A stretch of DNA of 64,000 bases from Deefgea chitinilytica (GTDB lineage: Bacteria; Pseudomonadota; Gammaproteobacteria; Burkholderiales; Chitinibacteraceae). The position numbers were made by a program, and so were the translations under genes. Location: NCBI RefSeq assembly GCF_016881405.1, contig NZ_WOFE01000001.1, positions 124,001 through 188,000 of the forward strand. Reading direction: 5' to 3'. Of this stretch, positions 54,352 through 63,981 are shown piece after piece. The notes below the pieces were generated by a model that searched no databases, was not told the origin of the DNA, and saw nothing but the letters and a program-made list of their open reading frames with translations. Numbering within the stretch: position 1 is the stretch's first letter; every line of letters begins with the position of its first letter.

Positions 54352-54400
54352 GGGTATTGCTTTGTAGGTATTATTTCACAAGATCTAAAGGGCAATACCC
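54352..54400 (+). promoter_or_regulatory. Stem-loop ending at the recR start codon
   Basis: GGGTATTGC (54352-54360) and GCAATACCC (54392-54400) are exact inverted copies. The 3' arm ends on the base before the recR ATG (54401) and overlaps the only AAGGG ribosome-site candidate. It could limit recR translation or depend on coupling. Confidence 0.5.
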
Positions 54401-54997
54401 ATGCCAATACCCGCTTCGCTTAATCATCTGATTGATGCCTTGCGCATTTTGCCCGGTGTTGGGCCAAAATCAGCTGCCAGGATGGCATTTCATTTGGTGC
54501 AACGTGATCAGCGCGGGGCGCTGCAATTGGCGCACGCATTGGAAAATGCGCTTGGTACGCTCAAGCATTGTCGCCAGTGTAATACCTTTACCGAACTCGA
54601 TATCTGTGAAATTTGCCTCGACGAGCAACGTAATCATGCGCAATTGTGTGTCGTTGAAATGCCGACTGACTTAATGTCGATCGAGCAAACGCGTAGTTAT
54701 GAGGGCTTGTACTTTGTGCTGATGGGGCGCTTAAGTCCTTTAGATGGCATCGGTCCGAATGATATCGCGCTGAAACAATTGTTGGAGCGAGCGAGTAATG
54801 GCATCGTAACCGAAGTCGTTTTGGCGACCAATTTCACGACTGAAGGCGAAGCCACCGCGCATTATGTAGCGGAAATGCTGCGTGCTCGTGGGCTACAAGT
54901 GAGCCGGATTGCGCGTGGTTTGCCCGTTGGCGGCGAGCTGGAGCATGTGGATCCAGGCACGTTGGCGCAAGCACTGATCGAGCGACGTCGAGTTTAG
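54401..54997 (+). CDS. recR: Recombination mediator RecR
   Basis: Works with RecO and RecF to load RecA at gaps. N-terminal helix-hairpin-helix ([22 protein letters not shown]), zinc finger [16 protein letters not shown], Toprim domain ([36 protein letters not shown]) and C-terminal [28 protein letters not shown]. 198 residues (E. coli 201). Its stop overlaps the convergent MASE1 gene by four bases. Confidence 0.97.
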   Translation: MPIPASLNHLIDALRILPGVGPKSAARMAFHLVQRDQRGALQLAHALENALGTLKHCRQCNTFTELDICEICLDEQRNHAQLCVVEMPTDLMSIEQTRSYEGLYFVLMGRLSPLDGIGPNDIALKQLLERASNGIVTEVVLATNFTTEGEATAHYVAEMLRARGLQVSRIARGLPVGGELEHVDPGTLAQALIERRRV

Positions 54998-56499
54998 CTG
55001 GTCTTGTTACGCTGCAGATAGTTGGTGCTGAGTGTTTCAGAGCTTTTGATGCAATTTCTGCCTGCTGCTTTCGCTTGATACATGGCTTGATCGGCACGAC
55101 TGATTAAATTATCCAATGTTGTGTCGCCCGGTAATAGCGATGTGATACCAAGGCTGACCGTGACATGGAAGGTTTCATGTTCAAGGCTACTGTGTACGTA
55201 TTGAGCCACAGCCAGCCGGACTTTTTCGGCCACAATCAATGCCTGAGTTTGATCTGTTTCGGGCAGTAAAATCACAAATTCTTCTCCCCCCCAGCGTGCG
55301 GCGCTATCTGGACCACGAATATTTTGTTGGCAAATTTGGGCAATGGTTTTGAGTACCGAGTCTCCGGTAAGGTGTCCATAGCGATCATTAATGTGTTTGA
55401 AGTGATCGACATCGATCATCATGACACTGAGCGCTTGTTGATAGCGACGTGCTTGCAAGATGGCTTGGCTGGCTTTGACTTGCCATTCGCGGCGGTTGGG
55501 GAGACGAGTTAGCTCATCTGTGGTGGCTAGCGTTGTTAATTCAGCATTGAGTGCTGCCAGAGACTCGGTGCGTGACTGAACTTCGGTTTCTAGTTGCTCT
55601 CGATGCAACATAATTTGTGTTTGCGCTTGCGCTAGGTATTGCAAGGCTAAACTGACAGAAAAAACAAAGATCTGAATTTGCAATAATGAAACGACTAGAT
55701 TTTGCTTCGCCCAGTCGCCATAGCCTTGTACGGTAAAAAAAATACAAAGCTGCGTAATAATAAGCAAGCCCAAGTTGGTTGCAGCCATCCGAAACTGCAC
55801 CGCAATCACGATCATCAGCGGCAAAATCAACGCTAGTACGCGATCTAATACAAAAAAATTCAGTAGGATGGGTGGAATGATGGCGAGCAAATACCAAAAT
55901 GATCGACGAAATTCAGCGAATAAAGTGCCGGCTTTGAGGTAGGGATATAGCGGTGTGAGCAATAGTAAGCCGGAGGTATCGGCTAGTAATAAAATAGTAG
56001 CGCGTAAAATGATGGAGTTAATGTCGCTTGGAATTAAGCCTCTAGCCAGCATGAAAATAATAAATAATGGCATGGAAATGAGTGCAGGGATAAAACACAC
56101 ATGGAGCCAGACTTTGGGTAAGAGACTAGGTTGCGTCCATAATTTTGTAGAATATTCTTTTTCTAGACGTAGATAAGATTGTGCTGCGAAACTTGATTGA
56201 AGCGTGTCAATAGAAGCAAAGAGCAGTCCTGATAGGGCAATCAGACCAATTTGTGCTCGCCAATCGCCCTGAAACAAGTGCGGTGTATTGATAATAAAAC
56301 TACCAATAAAAACGAGGGCAATGCCTAATTTTTGGAAACGCAGCACACTAAATAGCCCGATCCCTGCTGCGAGCCAAACAATGGCCATATTGCCGGGATT
56401 GATCGTGCCCAGCTGAATCGATAATTCACCCGCCAGCACGTAGAGCACTAAAAATAGGCCCGCTTGGATAGGGTGTGAATTATTCTCTTTTTTCATCAA
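54994..56499 (-). CDS. MASE1-type membrane diguanylate cyclase
   Basis: Membrane sensor making c-di-GMP. About eight hydrophobic segments within residues 12-285 match the MASE1 layout (start ...[40 protein letters not shown]), a coiled-coil linker ([22 protein letters not shown]) and a GGDEF domain with [14 protein letters not shown] lies five residues upstream of the GGEEF site, an intact I-site. 501 residues. The first two codons are both ATG (56497-56499, 56494-56496). Its 3' end overlaps recR. Ligand unknown. Confidence 0.9.
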   Translation of the reverse strand: MMKKENNSHPIQAGLFLVLYVLAGELSIQLGTINPGNMAIVWLAAGIGLFSVLRFQKLGIALVFIGSFIINTPHLFQGDWRAQIGLIALSGLLFASIDTLQSSFAAQSYLRLEKEYSTKLWTQPSLLPKVWLHVCFIPALISMPLFIIFMLARGLIPSDINSIILRATILLLADTSGLLLLTPLYPYLKAGTLFAEFRRSFWYLLAIIPPILLNFFVLDRVLALILPLMIVIAVQFRMAATNLGLLIITQLCIFFTVQGYGDWAKQNLVVSLLQIQIFVFSVSLALQYLAQAQTQIMLHREQLETEVQSRTESLAALNAELTTLATTDELTRLPNRREWQVKASQAILQARRYQQALSVMMIDVDHFKHINDRYGHLTGDSVLKTIAQICQQNIRGPDSAARWGGEEFVILLPETDQTQALIVAEKVRLAVAQYVHSSLEHETFHVTVSLGITSLLPGDTTLDNLISRADQAMYQAKAAGRNCIKSSETLSTNYLQRNKTS

Positions 56500-56629
56500 G
56501 CTTACTTTTTAATTAAGTATTTTCTTAATTATAGCTTTTTTAAAAAACAGTGAAACTAGAAAAGCAAATAATTTCTGACTAAGTGCTTGAATTAAATCGA
56601 GTATTGGTGTTTTCCCTAGTGAGGGTCAA

Positions 56630-56664
56630 TAAAAAACCCGCACAAGCTAGGCTGTATGCGGGTT
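56630..56664 (-). terminator. glnA terminator
   Basis: On the minus strand AACCCGCA, a 19-base loop, then TGCGGGTT and a T run, ~40 bases after the glnA stop. Confidence 0.8.
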
Positions 56665-56703
56665 TGCGGGAACTTATGAGCCTGTATGAAACAGGCTTAT
56701 AAA

Positions 56704-58113
56704 TTACAGAGAGTAGTACATATCAAATTCAACTGGATGCACGTTCATACGAGTGCGGTTTACATCGTTCATTTTCAATTCGATGTAAGCGTCAATCCAC
56801 TCGTTAGTGAATACGCCGCCACGAGTCAAGAACTCACGGTCTGCATCCAATGCTGCCAATGCTTCGTCCAAAGATGCGCAAACTGTAGGGATCAATTTGT
56901 CTTCTTCTGGTGGCAAGTCATACAAGTTTTTGTCTGCTGGATCGCCTGGGTGAATCTTGTTTTGGATACCATCCAAACCAGCCATCAACAATGCTGCGAA
57001 GCAGAGGTATGGATTTGCCAATGGATCTGGGAAGCGCGCTTCGATACGACGGCCTTTTTCGCTGGCAACGTGTGGAATACGGATCGATGCAGAACGGTTT
57101 TTCGCAGAGTAAGCCAACTTCACTGGTGCTTCGAAGTGAGGAACCAAACGACGGTATGAGTTAGTACCTGGGTTGGTGATTGCGTTCAAAGCTTTAGCGT
57201 GCTTGATGATACCGCCGATGTAGAACAAGGCAGTTTCAGACAAGCCTGCGTATTCGTTACCAGCAAACAAGTTCTTACCATCTTTCCAGATAGATTGGTG
57301 AACGTGCATACCTGAGCCGTTATCGCCAACCACTGGTTTTGGCATGAACGTTGCAGTTTTGCCGTATTGGTTTGCTACGTTGTGAACCACGTATTTCAGG
57401 ATTTGAGTCCAGTCAGCACGTTTAGTCAAAGTAGAGAATTTAGTACCGATCTCATTTTGACCCGCATTTGCCACTTCGTGGTGGAATACTTCAACAGGTA
57501 CGCCCATTTCTTCAAGGATCAATACCATTGAAGCGCGGATGTCTTGATGGCTGTCTACTGGTGGAACTGGGAAGTAGCCGCCTTTTACACGTGGACGGTG
57601 ACCGAGGTTGCCGCCTTGAGTTTCATCAGCAGTAGCCCATGCGCCTTCGTCTGAACCGATTTTAACGAAAGTGCCTGACATGTCCGTGTTCCAACGGATG
57701 TTGTCAAAAATGAAGAATTCTGGCTCTGGACCGAAGTAAGCAGTGTCACCGATACCTGAAGTTTTCAAGTAGGCTTCAGCACGACGTGCCAAAGAACGTG
57801 GATCGCGGTCGTAACCTTTGCCTGTTGCTGGCTCGATCACATCGCAAGTCAAGATCAATGTTGGCTCATCAAAGAATGGATCGATGTTGGCAGTTGATGG
57901 ATCTGGCAACAACAACATGTCAGAGGCTTGAATGCCTTTCCAACCTGCGATTGAAGAACCATCAAATGCGTGACCTGCTTCAAACCATTCTTCGTCAACT
58001 ACGTGAGAAGGAACAGTTACGTGCTGCTCTTTACCGATGGTATCGGTGAAACGCAAGTCAACGAAACGAATGTCGTTTTCTTTAATAAGCTTGAGAACGT
58101 CTGCTACCGCCAT
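56704..58113 (-). CDS. glnA: Glutamine synthetase type I
   Basis: ATP-dependent ammonia assimilation into glutamine. [26 protein letters not shown], the metal-binding block [85 protein letters not shown], and the adenylylation-region NLYDLPPEE (Tyr). 469 residues equals the family. ATG 58113 has AGGAG seven bases upstream; the upstream frame is not part of it. Expression is predicted to be NtrC/sigma54 dependent (58181-58197, 58291-58307). Confidence 0.98.
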   Translation of the reverse strand: MAVADVLKLIKENDIRFVDLRFTDTIGKEQHVTVPSHVVDEEWFEAGHAFDGSSIAGWKGIQASDMLLLPDPSTANIDPFFDEPTLILTCDVIEPATGKGYDRDPRSLARRAEAYLKTSGIGDTAYFGPEPEFFIFDNIRWNTDMSGTFVKIGSDEGAWATADETQGGNLGHRPRVKGGYFPVPPVDSHQDIRASMVLILEEMGVPVEVFHHEVANAGQNEIGTKFSTLTKRADWTQILKYVVHNVANQYGKTATFMPKPVVGDNGSGMHVHQSIWKDGKNLFAGNEYAGLSETALFYIGGIIKHAKALNAITNPGTNSYRRLVPHFEAPVKLAYSAKNRSASIRIPHVASEKGRRIEARFPDPLANPYLCFAALLMAGLDGIQNKIHPGDPADKNLYDLPPEEDKLIPTVCASLDEALAALDADREFLTRGGVFTNEWIDAYIELKMNDVNRTRMNVHPVEFDMYYSL

Positions 58114-58180
58114 GTTGTCGCTCCTGAGGGACGAATAAAAACACAAAAATAATAATGAAAAAACGTGCTGCATCAACTAA

Positions 58181-58197
58181 AGCACAAACTGTGCCAA
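58181..58197 (-). promoter_or_regulatory. sigma54 promoter of glnA
   Basis: Minus strand TTGGCACAGTTTGTGCT; GG and GC are exactly 10 bases apart and the element is nearly identical to E. coli glnAp2 (TTGGCACAGATTTCGCT). Predicted start near 58170, leaving a ~57-base leader to the ATG at 58113. Confidence 0.82.
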
Positions 58198-58290
58198 TGC
58201 AATTACTGCTTGCAGGCTATTGTGCCACATCTAATTGCTGGCGCGTAACCTCCTTTTGCTGGTATTTTTTTGGTGCATTAATAGGGTTTT

Positions 58291-58307
58291 TGCACTTTAT
58301 TGGTGCG
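58291..58307 (-). promoter_or_regulatory. NtrC-type binding dyad upstream of glnA
   Basis: TGCACT-TTATT-GGTGCG, centred ~128 bases upstream of the predicted glnA start, within the range of glnAp2 enhancers. A further half-site GGTGCA lies at 58272-58277. Sequence is the same 12-base dyad as the ntrBC box, differing only in the spacer. Confidence 0.78.
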
Positions 58308-58387
58308 TTTAAATATCGGGCGTATTGCCGCGTCTGTGGCTAAAATAACGCTATCGATTGATAAAAGAATAAAGCGAGCGAATCCAG

Positions 58388-58840
58388 ATGAGTCAATTTA
58401 ACCAAATCTTAGAAAATGCACGTGGTAGGGCGGTTAGCAAAGGACTTGCTTATGCTGGCGAAGTGACGCCGGCTGAAGCATGGGCACTAGTACAAGCAGT
58501 ACCCAGCGCAAAAATAGTTGATGTTCGTACGCATGCTGAGTGGCAATGGGTCGGCGTGGTGCCGGGAGCTGAGTTAATTGAGTGGAAGTCTTATCCAGGC
58601 ATGGTGGCCAATCCTCATTTTGTGACGCAATTGAAAGCCGCGGTCGATAGTGAGGCAATCGTTTTATTTTTGTGCCGTTCTGGTGCGCGGTCGCACGATG
58701 CGGCGGCTCTGGCTGCACAGCATGGCTATACCGCTGCGATGAATATCTTGGAAGGCTTTGAAGGCGATAAAGATGCGGCAGGTCATCGCGGTAGTAAAAA
58801 TGGTTGGCAAGCGGCGGGTTTGCCGTGGACCCAAGGCTGA
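58388..58840 (+). CDS. Rhodanese-domain protein
   Basis: Single rhodanese (sulfurtransferase) domain of 150 residues. AKIVDVRTHAEWQWVGVVPGAELIEW is the front half and IVLFLCRSGARSHDAA carries the active-site Cys in a CRSGxRS loop. The N-terminal ~30 residues are an extra helix. No other sulfur-metabolism gene adjoins; it stands between divergent glnA and aroE with its own terminator. Substrate unknown. Confidence 0.9.
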   Translation: MSQFNQILENARGRAVSKGLAYAGEVTPAEAWALVQAVPSAKIVDVRTHAEWQWVGVVPGAELIEWKSYPGMVANPHFVTQLKAAVDSEAIVLFLCRSGARSHDAAALAAQHGYTAAMNILEGFEGDKDAAGHRGSKNGWQAAGLPWTQG

Positions 58841-58864
58841 TTTGTGTTGACTGAGGTGTGAGGA

Positions 58865-58899
58865 GTGAGGCGTGCAGTGTAAACTACGCCTCACTTTTT
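58865..58899 (+). terminator. Terminator after the rhodanese gene, within a GTGAGG repeat
   Basis: GTGAGGCGT (58865-58873), a 12-base loop, then ACGCCTCAC (58886-58894) and TTTTTATTT. The preceding CTGAGGTGTGAGGAGTGAGG resembles the element at 35105-35185, so the repeat may double as a terminator. Confidence 0.75.
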
Positions 58900-58918
58900 A
58901 TTTGCGCCGCGACTTCAA

Positions 58919-59755
58919 ATGACTCAGCCGACTTATGTTGTTATTGGCAATCCGATTGCCCACTCCAAATCTCCGCAAATCCATGCTTTGTTCGCGGCCC
59001 AATTTCCAGGTCATCCTGCTGTTACAGACTTTTTTTATGATCGACTGCTTGCCCCTTTAGATGGTTTTGCCGCTGCGGTTCATGATTTTGCTGTTGCTGG
59101 CGGGCGTGGTGCCAATGTGACGGTGCCGTTTAAAGAAGACGCATATCGCTTTGCGGCAGAGTTAACTACACGGGCGCAAGCTGCGGGTGCAGTGAACACT
59201 TTGAAACGCTTGTCGAGTGGTAACTGGTTGGGTGATAACACCGATGGCGCGGGCTTGGTCGCTGATGTTTTGCGGCACGTTGAGATTAAAGACCGACGTA
59301 TCTTGCTGCTTGGCGCAGGAGGGGCGGCACGCGGCGTAATACTACCCTTACTGGCACAGCAGCCGGCAAGTCTTTCATTGGCGAATCGAACACTCAGTAA
59401 AGCAGAAGGATTGTTAAACCAATTTTCTACAATGAGCACCATTCCTTTGTTGGCGCATGAATTCAGCCATTTGAATTCAGATTACGATTTAATTATTAAT
59501 GCGACTTCAGCCAGCCTCGGTGGCGAGCGCTTACCGATTACCAATTCTGTTTTTGCGCCCAATGCACTGGCCTACGACATGATGTATGGCAAAGTAGAAA
59601 CGCCGTTTTTGGCGCAAGCGCGGGAAGCTGGTGTTACGCTGCGTGTTGATGGTTTGGGTATGCTGGTGGGGCAAGCGGCGGAGGCGTTTGAGTTGTGGAC
59701 TAGTTTACGCCCTGATGTCGAGCCAGTTTTGCAATGGATGCGCGAACAGCTCTAA
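58919..59755 (+). CDS. aroE: Shikimate dehydrogenase
   Basis: NADPH-dependent reduction of dehydroshikimate in aromatic biosynthesis. [16 protein letters not shown] (substrate Ser), [11 protein letters not shown] with catalytic Lys, [11 protein letters not shown] with Asp, NADP loop [39 protein letters not shown] and [17 protein letters not shown]. 278 residues (E. coli 272). ATG 58919 starts [12 protein letters not shown]. It is followed 84 bases later by mtgA. Confidence 0.97.
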   Translation: MTQPTYVVIGNPIAHSKSPQIHALFAAQFPGHPAVTDFFYDRLLAPLDGFAAAVHDFAVAGGRGANVTVPFKEDAYRFAAELTTRAQAAGAVNTLKRLSSGNWLGDNTDGAGLVADVLRHVEIKDRRILLLGAGGAARGVILPLLAQQPASLSLANRTLSKAEGLLNQFSTMSTIPLLAHEFSHLNSDYDLIINATSASLGGERLPITNSVFAPNALAYDMMYGKVETPFLAQAREAGVTLRVDGLGMLVGQAAEAFELWTSLRPDVEPVLQWMREQL

Positions 59756-59839
59756 TCAGTTGATTGAATAAAATATGATGTATATGACTGTAACCATTAA
59801 TAAATAATGGCTACAGTCGCATACTTGAGTAGAGAAGTG

Positions 59840-60541
59840 ATGAATAAAGTTGGGGTTCTGGGCTGGATAGGGCGTGGTTTTGCTGTCTTGTTGGCATTGA
59901 TTTTGTTGTGGAATATCTGGATGGTGCTGCATATCGTCGCATGGCGTTGGGTGCACCCCAGCAATACGGCCTTTATGTCAGTGCAATTGGATCGATTGCA
60001 GGCGAGCAATCCCGCTGCTGAGTTAAAGCATGAATGGGTGGATTACGAGCAAATTTCGCCGAATTTAAAGCGAGCGTTGGTGGCTTCGGAAGACGCCAAA
60101 TTCCTTGATCATGAAGGTTTTGATTGGGAAGGTATGCAAACAGCGTGGGAAAAAAATATCAAGAAAGGCCGCATCGTGGCGGGCGGCTCGACCATCACCC
60201 AGCAGTTGGCAAAAAATCTCTTTTTATCTGGCAGCAAAAATCCGTTACGCAAACTCGAAGAGGCGTTTTTGACGGTGATGATTGAGCTGATTTTAGATAA
60301 ACAGCGGATTTTTGAAATTTATTTGAATGTGATTGAGTGGGGTGACGGTGTGTTTGGCGCGCAAGCCGCGGCTGAGCATTACTATAAAACCAGCGCTAAA
60401 AAGCTCAGCGTTGCGCAATCGGCAAAACTGGCTTCAATGGTTACCAATCCTCGCTATTATGATAAAAACCGCAGCGATCGACGTTTACTGCGTAAAGCTG
60501 CGATTATCCAGCGCCGTATGCCGTATGCCGATATTCCATAA
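59840..60541 (+). CDS. mtgA: Monofunctional peptidoglycan glycosyltransferase
   Basis: Inner-membrane GT51 enzyme polymerising lipid II into glycan strands. One TM helix at ~10-35 (FAVLLALILLWNIWMVLHIVAW), then VASEDAKFLDHEGFDWEGM with the catalytic Glu, GGSTITQQLAKNLFLSGSKNPLRKLEEAF, ELILDKQRIFEIYLNVIEWGDGVFGAQAAAEHYY and the C-terminal SVAQSAKLASMVTNPRYYD. ATG 59840 follows AGAGAAG; ATG 59807 upstream has no ribosome site and would add 11 residues. 233 residues, as in the family. Confidence 0.96.
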   Translation: MNKVGVLGWIGRGFAVLLALILLWNIWMVLHIVAWRWVHPSNTAFMSVQLDRLQASNPAAELKHEWVDYEQISPNLKRALVASEDAKFLDHEGFDWEGMQTAWEKNIKKGRIVAGGSTITQQLAKNLFLSGSKNPLRKLEEAFLTVMIELILDKQRIFEIYLNVIEWGDGVFGAQAAAEHYYKTSAKKLSVAQSAKLASMVTNPRYYDKNRSDRRLLRKAAIIQRRMPYADIP

Positions 60542-60621
60542 ATTGACGACAGCGATCATATTAAATCGCTGTATCAACTGAATTTACTGATAGCATCAAA
60601 CAATAAAAAATGAGGTGATGC

Positions 60622-63150
60622 ATGCATTTAAAATGGTGGCGAAGCGATGCAGCAGTTGCTGCCATGGTTTTGATTCTATTTTTTATCTTTTGGCTCGCCA
60701 CTCCAATGATTCGCAGCTTGGAATCGCAAGCTTATGATGTGGCAATGAGCCAGATTGAGCGCAGCCCATCTCCTAAAATTTCAGTGATTGCCATCGATCA
60801 GCAAAGTTTAGATAACTTGGGCCGTTGGCCATGGTCGCGCGAAATTCACGCCAAAATGATTGCGCAATTGCGGCAAGGTGGCGCGCAATTGATTGTACCG
60901 ACGGTTTTTTTTACCGAACCGCAACGCGATCGCGGTTTGGATTTCATTGAAAAACTTGCGCAACAAATTGCTGCCAATCCAGAAGCCTATCCCGCCCTGC
61001 TCAATGACAATGTACAAGTTGCGCTACAAAATCTGAATGTTGATCGTCTGTTGGCGGAGCAGATTGGTGCCGCAGGGAATGTGTTATTGCCGATGATGTT
61101 CAGCTTGGGTGAGCAAGCGGGTGAAGCCACGCATGAGCTACCAGAGTTTGTGATGCGCCAAGAAATTGAGGGCAGTGGTGATGCCACGCTCGGTATGCCG
61201 CAATCGGTCATCAATCCAGTTTTACCGATTGCAGACATCGGTGAGCGCGCCAAAGGCGTCGCTTCACTGAATTTAGATCCCGACGCCGATGGCGTTGTGC
61301 GCCGTATCCCGCTGGCACTGCGTTATTATGATGCGATTTTCCCTTCATTTTTGACCCTCACCGCCGCCAAAAGTCTCAATATTCCAAACCGCCAAGTGAA
61401 TGTGAATTTCGCTCGTTCGTTATCAATCGGGCCAATGCGCTTTGCCACTGAGCCAGATAGCACCTTTTTGCCGCATTTTTATGCCAATCAACATGGTAAA
61501 CCGGCTTTTCAAGTCGACTCTTTTTATGATGTGCTGGCAGGCAAAATTCCGGCGAACAAATATCGCGATCAAATTGTTTTAATCGGAGCGACTGCGCCTG
61601 GAATTGGCGCGGCTTTGACATCACCTGTACTGGCTAACAATGCACCTGTTGAGCTGTTTGCGCATAATTTATCGGCGATGCTGTCGCAACACTATTACAC
61701 GCCAATGCGCTGGGGTTTTGCGATCACCTTGAGTTTGGTGCTCTTTGTTGCTTTGTATTTGGCTTTGATTTTGCCGCGTTTACGCGCTAAAGCAGGGGCG
61801 ATTTCTACTGGTGTGATGCTGTTGACCCTAATGCTCATGCACTATGTTTTGATGAGTAGTTTGATGATTTGGCTGCCTCTGATGGCGCCAGCGAGTTTAT
61901 TGCTACTGGGGCATTTGGCATTGACGACCAAGCGCTATTTATGGACGGAAGCAAAGGGCGATCAATCGGCCAATGAGTCTGCCGAATCGAATCGGATGCT
62001 AGGCTTGGCATTCCAAGGTCAAGGCCAATTGGATATGGCGTTTGATAAATTGCGCCGTGTACCGTTGGATGACGGCATGATGGAGGTGATGTACAACCTT
62101 GGCCTTGATTTTGAGCGTAAGCGTCAATTTAACAAGGCCGAATCGGTGTATCGCCTGATGGCCAAACACGATGCTAAGTTTAGAGATTTGCCAGAAAAAC
62201 TTAAAATGGCGCAGCAGATGTCGGAGACGGTGATTCTAGGCGCCGGTGCCGCGGGCGGTACAATGATATTGGCGGGTGGCGATGTTGAAAAACCCATGTT
62301 GGGTCGCTATCAGCTGGAAAAGGAGTTGGGTAAAGGCGCGATGGGCGTCGTGTATTTAGGTAAAGATCCTAAAATTGGCCGAGAAGTTGCGATTAAAACC
62401 CTCGCTTTGTCGCAAGAATTTGAGGCTGATTTGTTAGACGAAGCACGGCAACGTTTTTTCCGTGAGGCGGAAACCGCGGGTAAGCTCAATCACCCGAATA
62501 TTGTGACGATTTTTGATGCCGGCGAAGAACACGATTTGGCCTATATTGCGATGGAATTTCTACATGGTGAAGACCTCACGCCGTATACGCGGCCGGAACA
62601 GTTGCTGCCGATGTTGGAAGTGATTACCTTGGTGAAGCAAATTGCCTTGGCTTTGGATTACGCGCATCAAGCTGGAGTGGTGCATCGGGATATTAAGCCT
62701 GCCAATGTGATGTATGATCGCGCCCTCGGTGTGGCGAAGGTCACAGATTTTGGGATCGCGCGGATTACTGATTCGAGTAAAACCAAAACAGGAATGGTGC
62801 TGGGAACGCCGTCTTTTATGTCGCCTGAACAATTAGCTGGCCATCGAATTGATGGCCGATCGGATTTGTTTTCCTTGGGTGTAATGTTGTATCAATTATT
62901 AACAGGGCATCTGCCTTTTGTGGGGAGCTCGATGGCTGAGCTGATGTATCGGATTACGCAGCAACCACCGACTGATCCACGGAAATATACCCCTAAGATG
63001 CCAGCTATTTTGGTGAAAATTTTATTGAAATCAATGGACAAAGATCTCAGCCAACGTTTTCAAACGGGGGCTCATTTTGCGCAAGTTTTAGCAAAATTAG
63101 AGGTGGCGATAAAAGGAGTTGCGGATGCGCAGTCTAGCAACGGCTCTTGA
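60622..63150 (+). CDS. CHASE2-TPR membrane serine/threonine protein kinase
   Basis: Transmembrane Hanks-type kinase, 842 residues. Order: TM helix (~12-31), periplasmic CHASE2 domain (~33-355; SVIAIDQQSLDNLGRWPWSREIHAKMI and FYDVLAGKIPANKYRDQIVLIGATAPG are typical), three TM helices (~362-435), a TPR-like region (~455-530, LGLAFQGQGQLDMAFDKL, MYNLGLDFERKRQFNKAESVY), and the kinase (~558-825): GKGAMGVVYLG, VAIK Lys, VVHRDIKPANVMYD, TDFGIARI, GTPSFMSPEQL. All catalytic residues are intact. It overlaps the PP2C gene by 26 bases, giving a kinase-phosphatase switch. The signal is unknown. Confidence 0.93.
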   Translation: MHLKWWRSDAAVAAMVLILFFIFWLATPMIRSLESQAYDVAMSQIERSPSPKISVIAIDQQSLDNLGRWPWSREIHAKMIAQLRQGGAQLIVPTVFFTEPQRDRGLDFIEKLAQQIAANPEAYPALLNDNVQVALQNLNVDRLLAEQIGAAGNVLLPMMFSLGEQAGEATHELPEFVMRQEIEGSGDATLGMPQSVINPVLPIADIGERAKGVASLNLDPDADGVVRRIPLALRYYDAIFPSFLTLTAAKSLNIPNRQVNVNFARSLSIGPMRFATEPDSTFLPHFYANQHGKPAFQVDSFYDVLAGKIPANKYRDQIVLIGATAPGIGAALTSPVLANNAPVELFAHNLSAMLSQHYYTPMRWGFAITLSLVLFVALYLALILPRLRAKAGAISTGVMLLTLMLMHYVLMSSLMIWLPLMAPASLLLLGHLALTTKRYLWTEAKGDQSANESAESNRMLGLAFQGQGQLDMAFDKLRRVPLDDGMMEVMYNLGLDFERKRQFNKAESVYRLMAKHDAKFRDLPEKLKMAQQMSETVILGAGAAGGTMILAGGDVEKPMLGRYQLEKELGKGAMGVVYLGKDPKIGREVAIKTLALSQEFEADLLDEARQRFFREAETAGKLNHPNIVTIFDAGEEHDLAYIAMEFLHGEDLTPYTRPEQLLPMLEVITLVKQIALALDYAHQAGVVHRDIKPANVMYDRALGVAKVTDFGIARITDSSKTKTGMVLGTPSFMSPEQLAGHRIDGRSDLFSLGVMLYQLLTGHLPFVGSSMAELMYRITQQPPTDPRKYTPKMPAILVKILLKSMDKDLSQRFQTGAHFAQVLAKLEVAIKGVADAQSSNGS

Positions 63151-63961
63151 AATTTGTGGTCTGACTGACGTAGGTAAACTGCGTGACCATAATGAAGATG
63201 CAATCAGTTTTGACACAGATATTGGCTTAGTCATACTTGCCGATGGGATGGGCGGTTACAATGCAGGTGAAGTCGCCAGCGGCATTGCCACACAGGTGAT
63301 GACTGAAGTGATGCGGGCACAATTGGCTGCGATGCCAGCGCACATTAAAACTGCAGGTAGTTTGTGGCCAGTAGCGCATGAAATGTTGTTGATCGCTGTA
63401 GATCGATCAAATTCGCTAATTTTTCAGACGGCGGAGCAACATCCTCAGTGTGCCGGGATGGGGACAACTTTAGTCGGCGCCTTGTTTTACGATAATCATT
63501 TGGCAGTGGCGCATGTCGGTGATTCACGTGCCTATCGGTTTCGGCAGCAAGAATTAACGCAATTGTCTCGCGACCATTCGTTTTTGCAAGAACAGATTGA
63601 TGCGGGCTTATTGACAGTAGAAGAGGCGCGTTATGCGCCGCATAAGAATTTAGTTACCCGCGCAGTAGGTATTGCACCGATGGTGCAAACCGAGCTACAT
63701 GAATATGCTGTTGAGCCCGATGATATCTATCTGTTTTGCTCAGATGGTTTAAGCGATATGCTCGATGATGAGTCGATCCAAGCTATTTTGTCGGTGCAAG
63801 CTCATAATTTAGTGTTAGCCACGCAAACCTTGGTTGAGCAAGCGAATGCGATGGGCGGGAAAGACAATATTTCCGTGATTTTAGTGCGAATTCGGCGAGA
63901 TTTTGGCGTTGATGACGGAATTTGGAAAAAAGTAGGCGGATGGTTTGGCGCCGGTAATTAA
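63125..63961 (+). CDS. PP2C-type protein serine/threonine phosphatase
   Basis: Mn2+/Mg2+ phosphatase of the Stp1/PppA type, 278 residues. Motifs: GKLRDHNEDAI, LADGMGGYNAGEVAS with metal Asp, GMGTTLVGALFYDNHLAVAHVGDSRAYRF, LSRDHSFLQEQ, KNLVTRAVG, FCSDGLSDMLDD and GGKDNISVILV. ATG 63125 with GGAG six bases upstream lies inside the kinase gene (26-base overlap); a TTG at 63119 is less likely. It almost certainly reverses the upstream kinase. Confidence 0.95.
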   Translation: MRSLATALEICGLTDVGKLRDHNEDAISFDTDIGLVILADGMGGYNAGEVASGIATQVMTEVMRAQLAAMPAHIKTAGSLWPVAHEMLLIAVDRSNSLIFQTAEQHPQCAGMGTTLVGALFYDNHLAVAHVGDSRAYRFRQQELTQLSRDHSFLQEQIDAGLLTVEEARYAPHKNLVTRAVGIAPMVQTELHEYAVEPDDIYLFCSDGLSDMLDDESIQAILSVQAHNLVLATQTLVEQANAMGGKDNISVILVRIRRDFGVDDGIWKKVGGWFGAGN

Positions 63962-63981
63962 AGTTTTGGAATCAATAACTC

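Noticed and set aside
58215-58232. Second sigma54 element before glnA (TGGCACAATAGCCTGC on the minus strand)
   Set aside because: GG and GC are 11 bases apart instead of 10 and the downstream half is poor; the site at 58181-58197 fits exactly.
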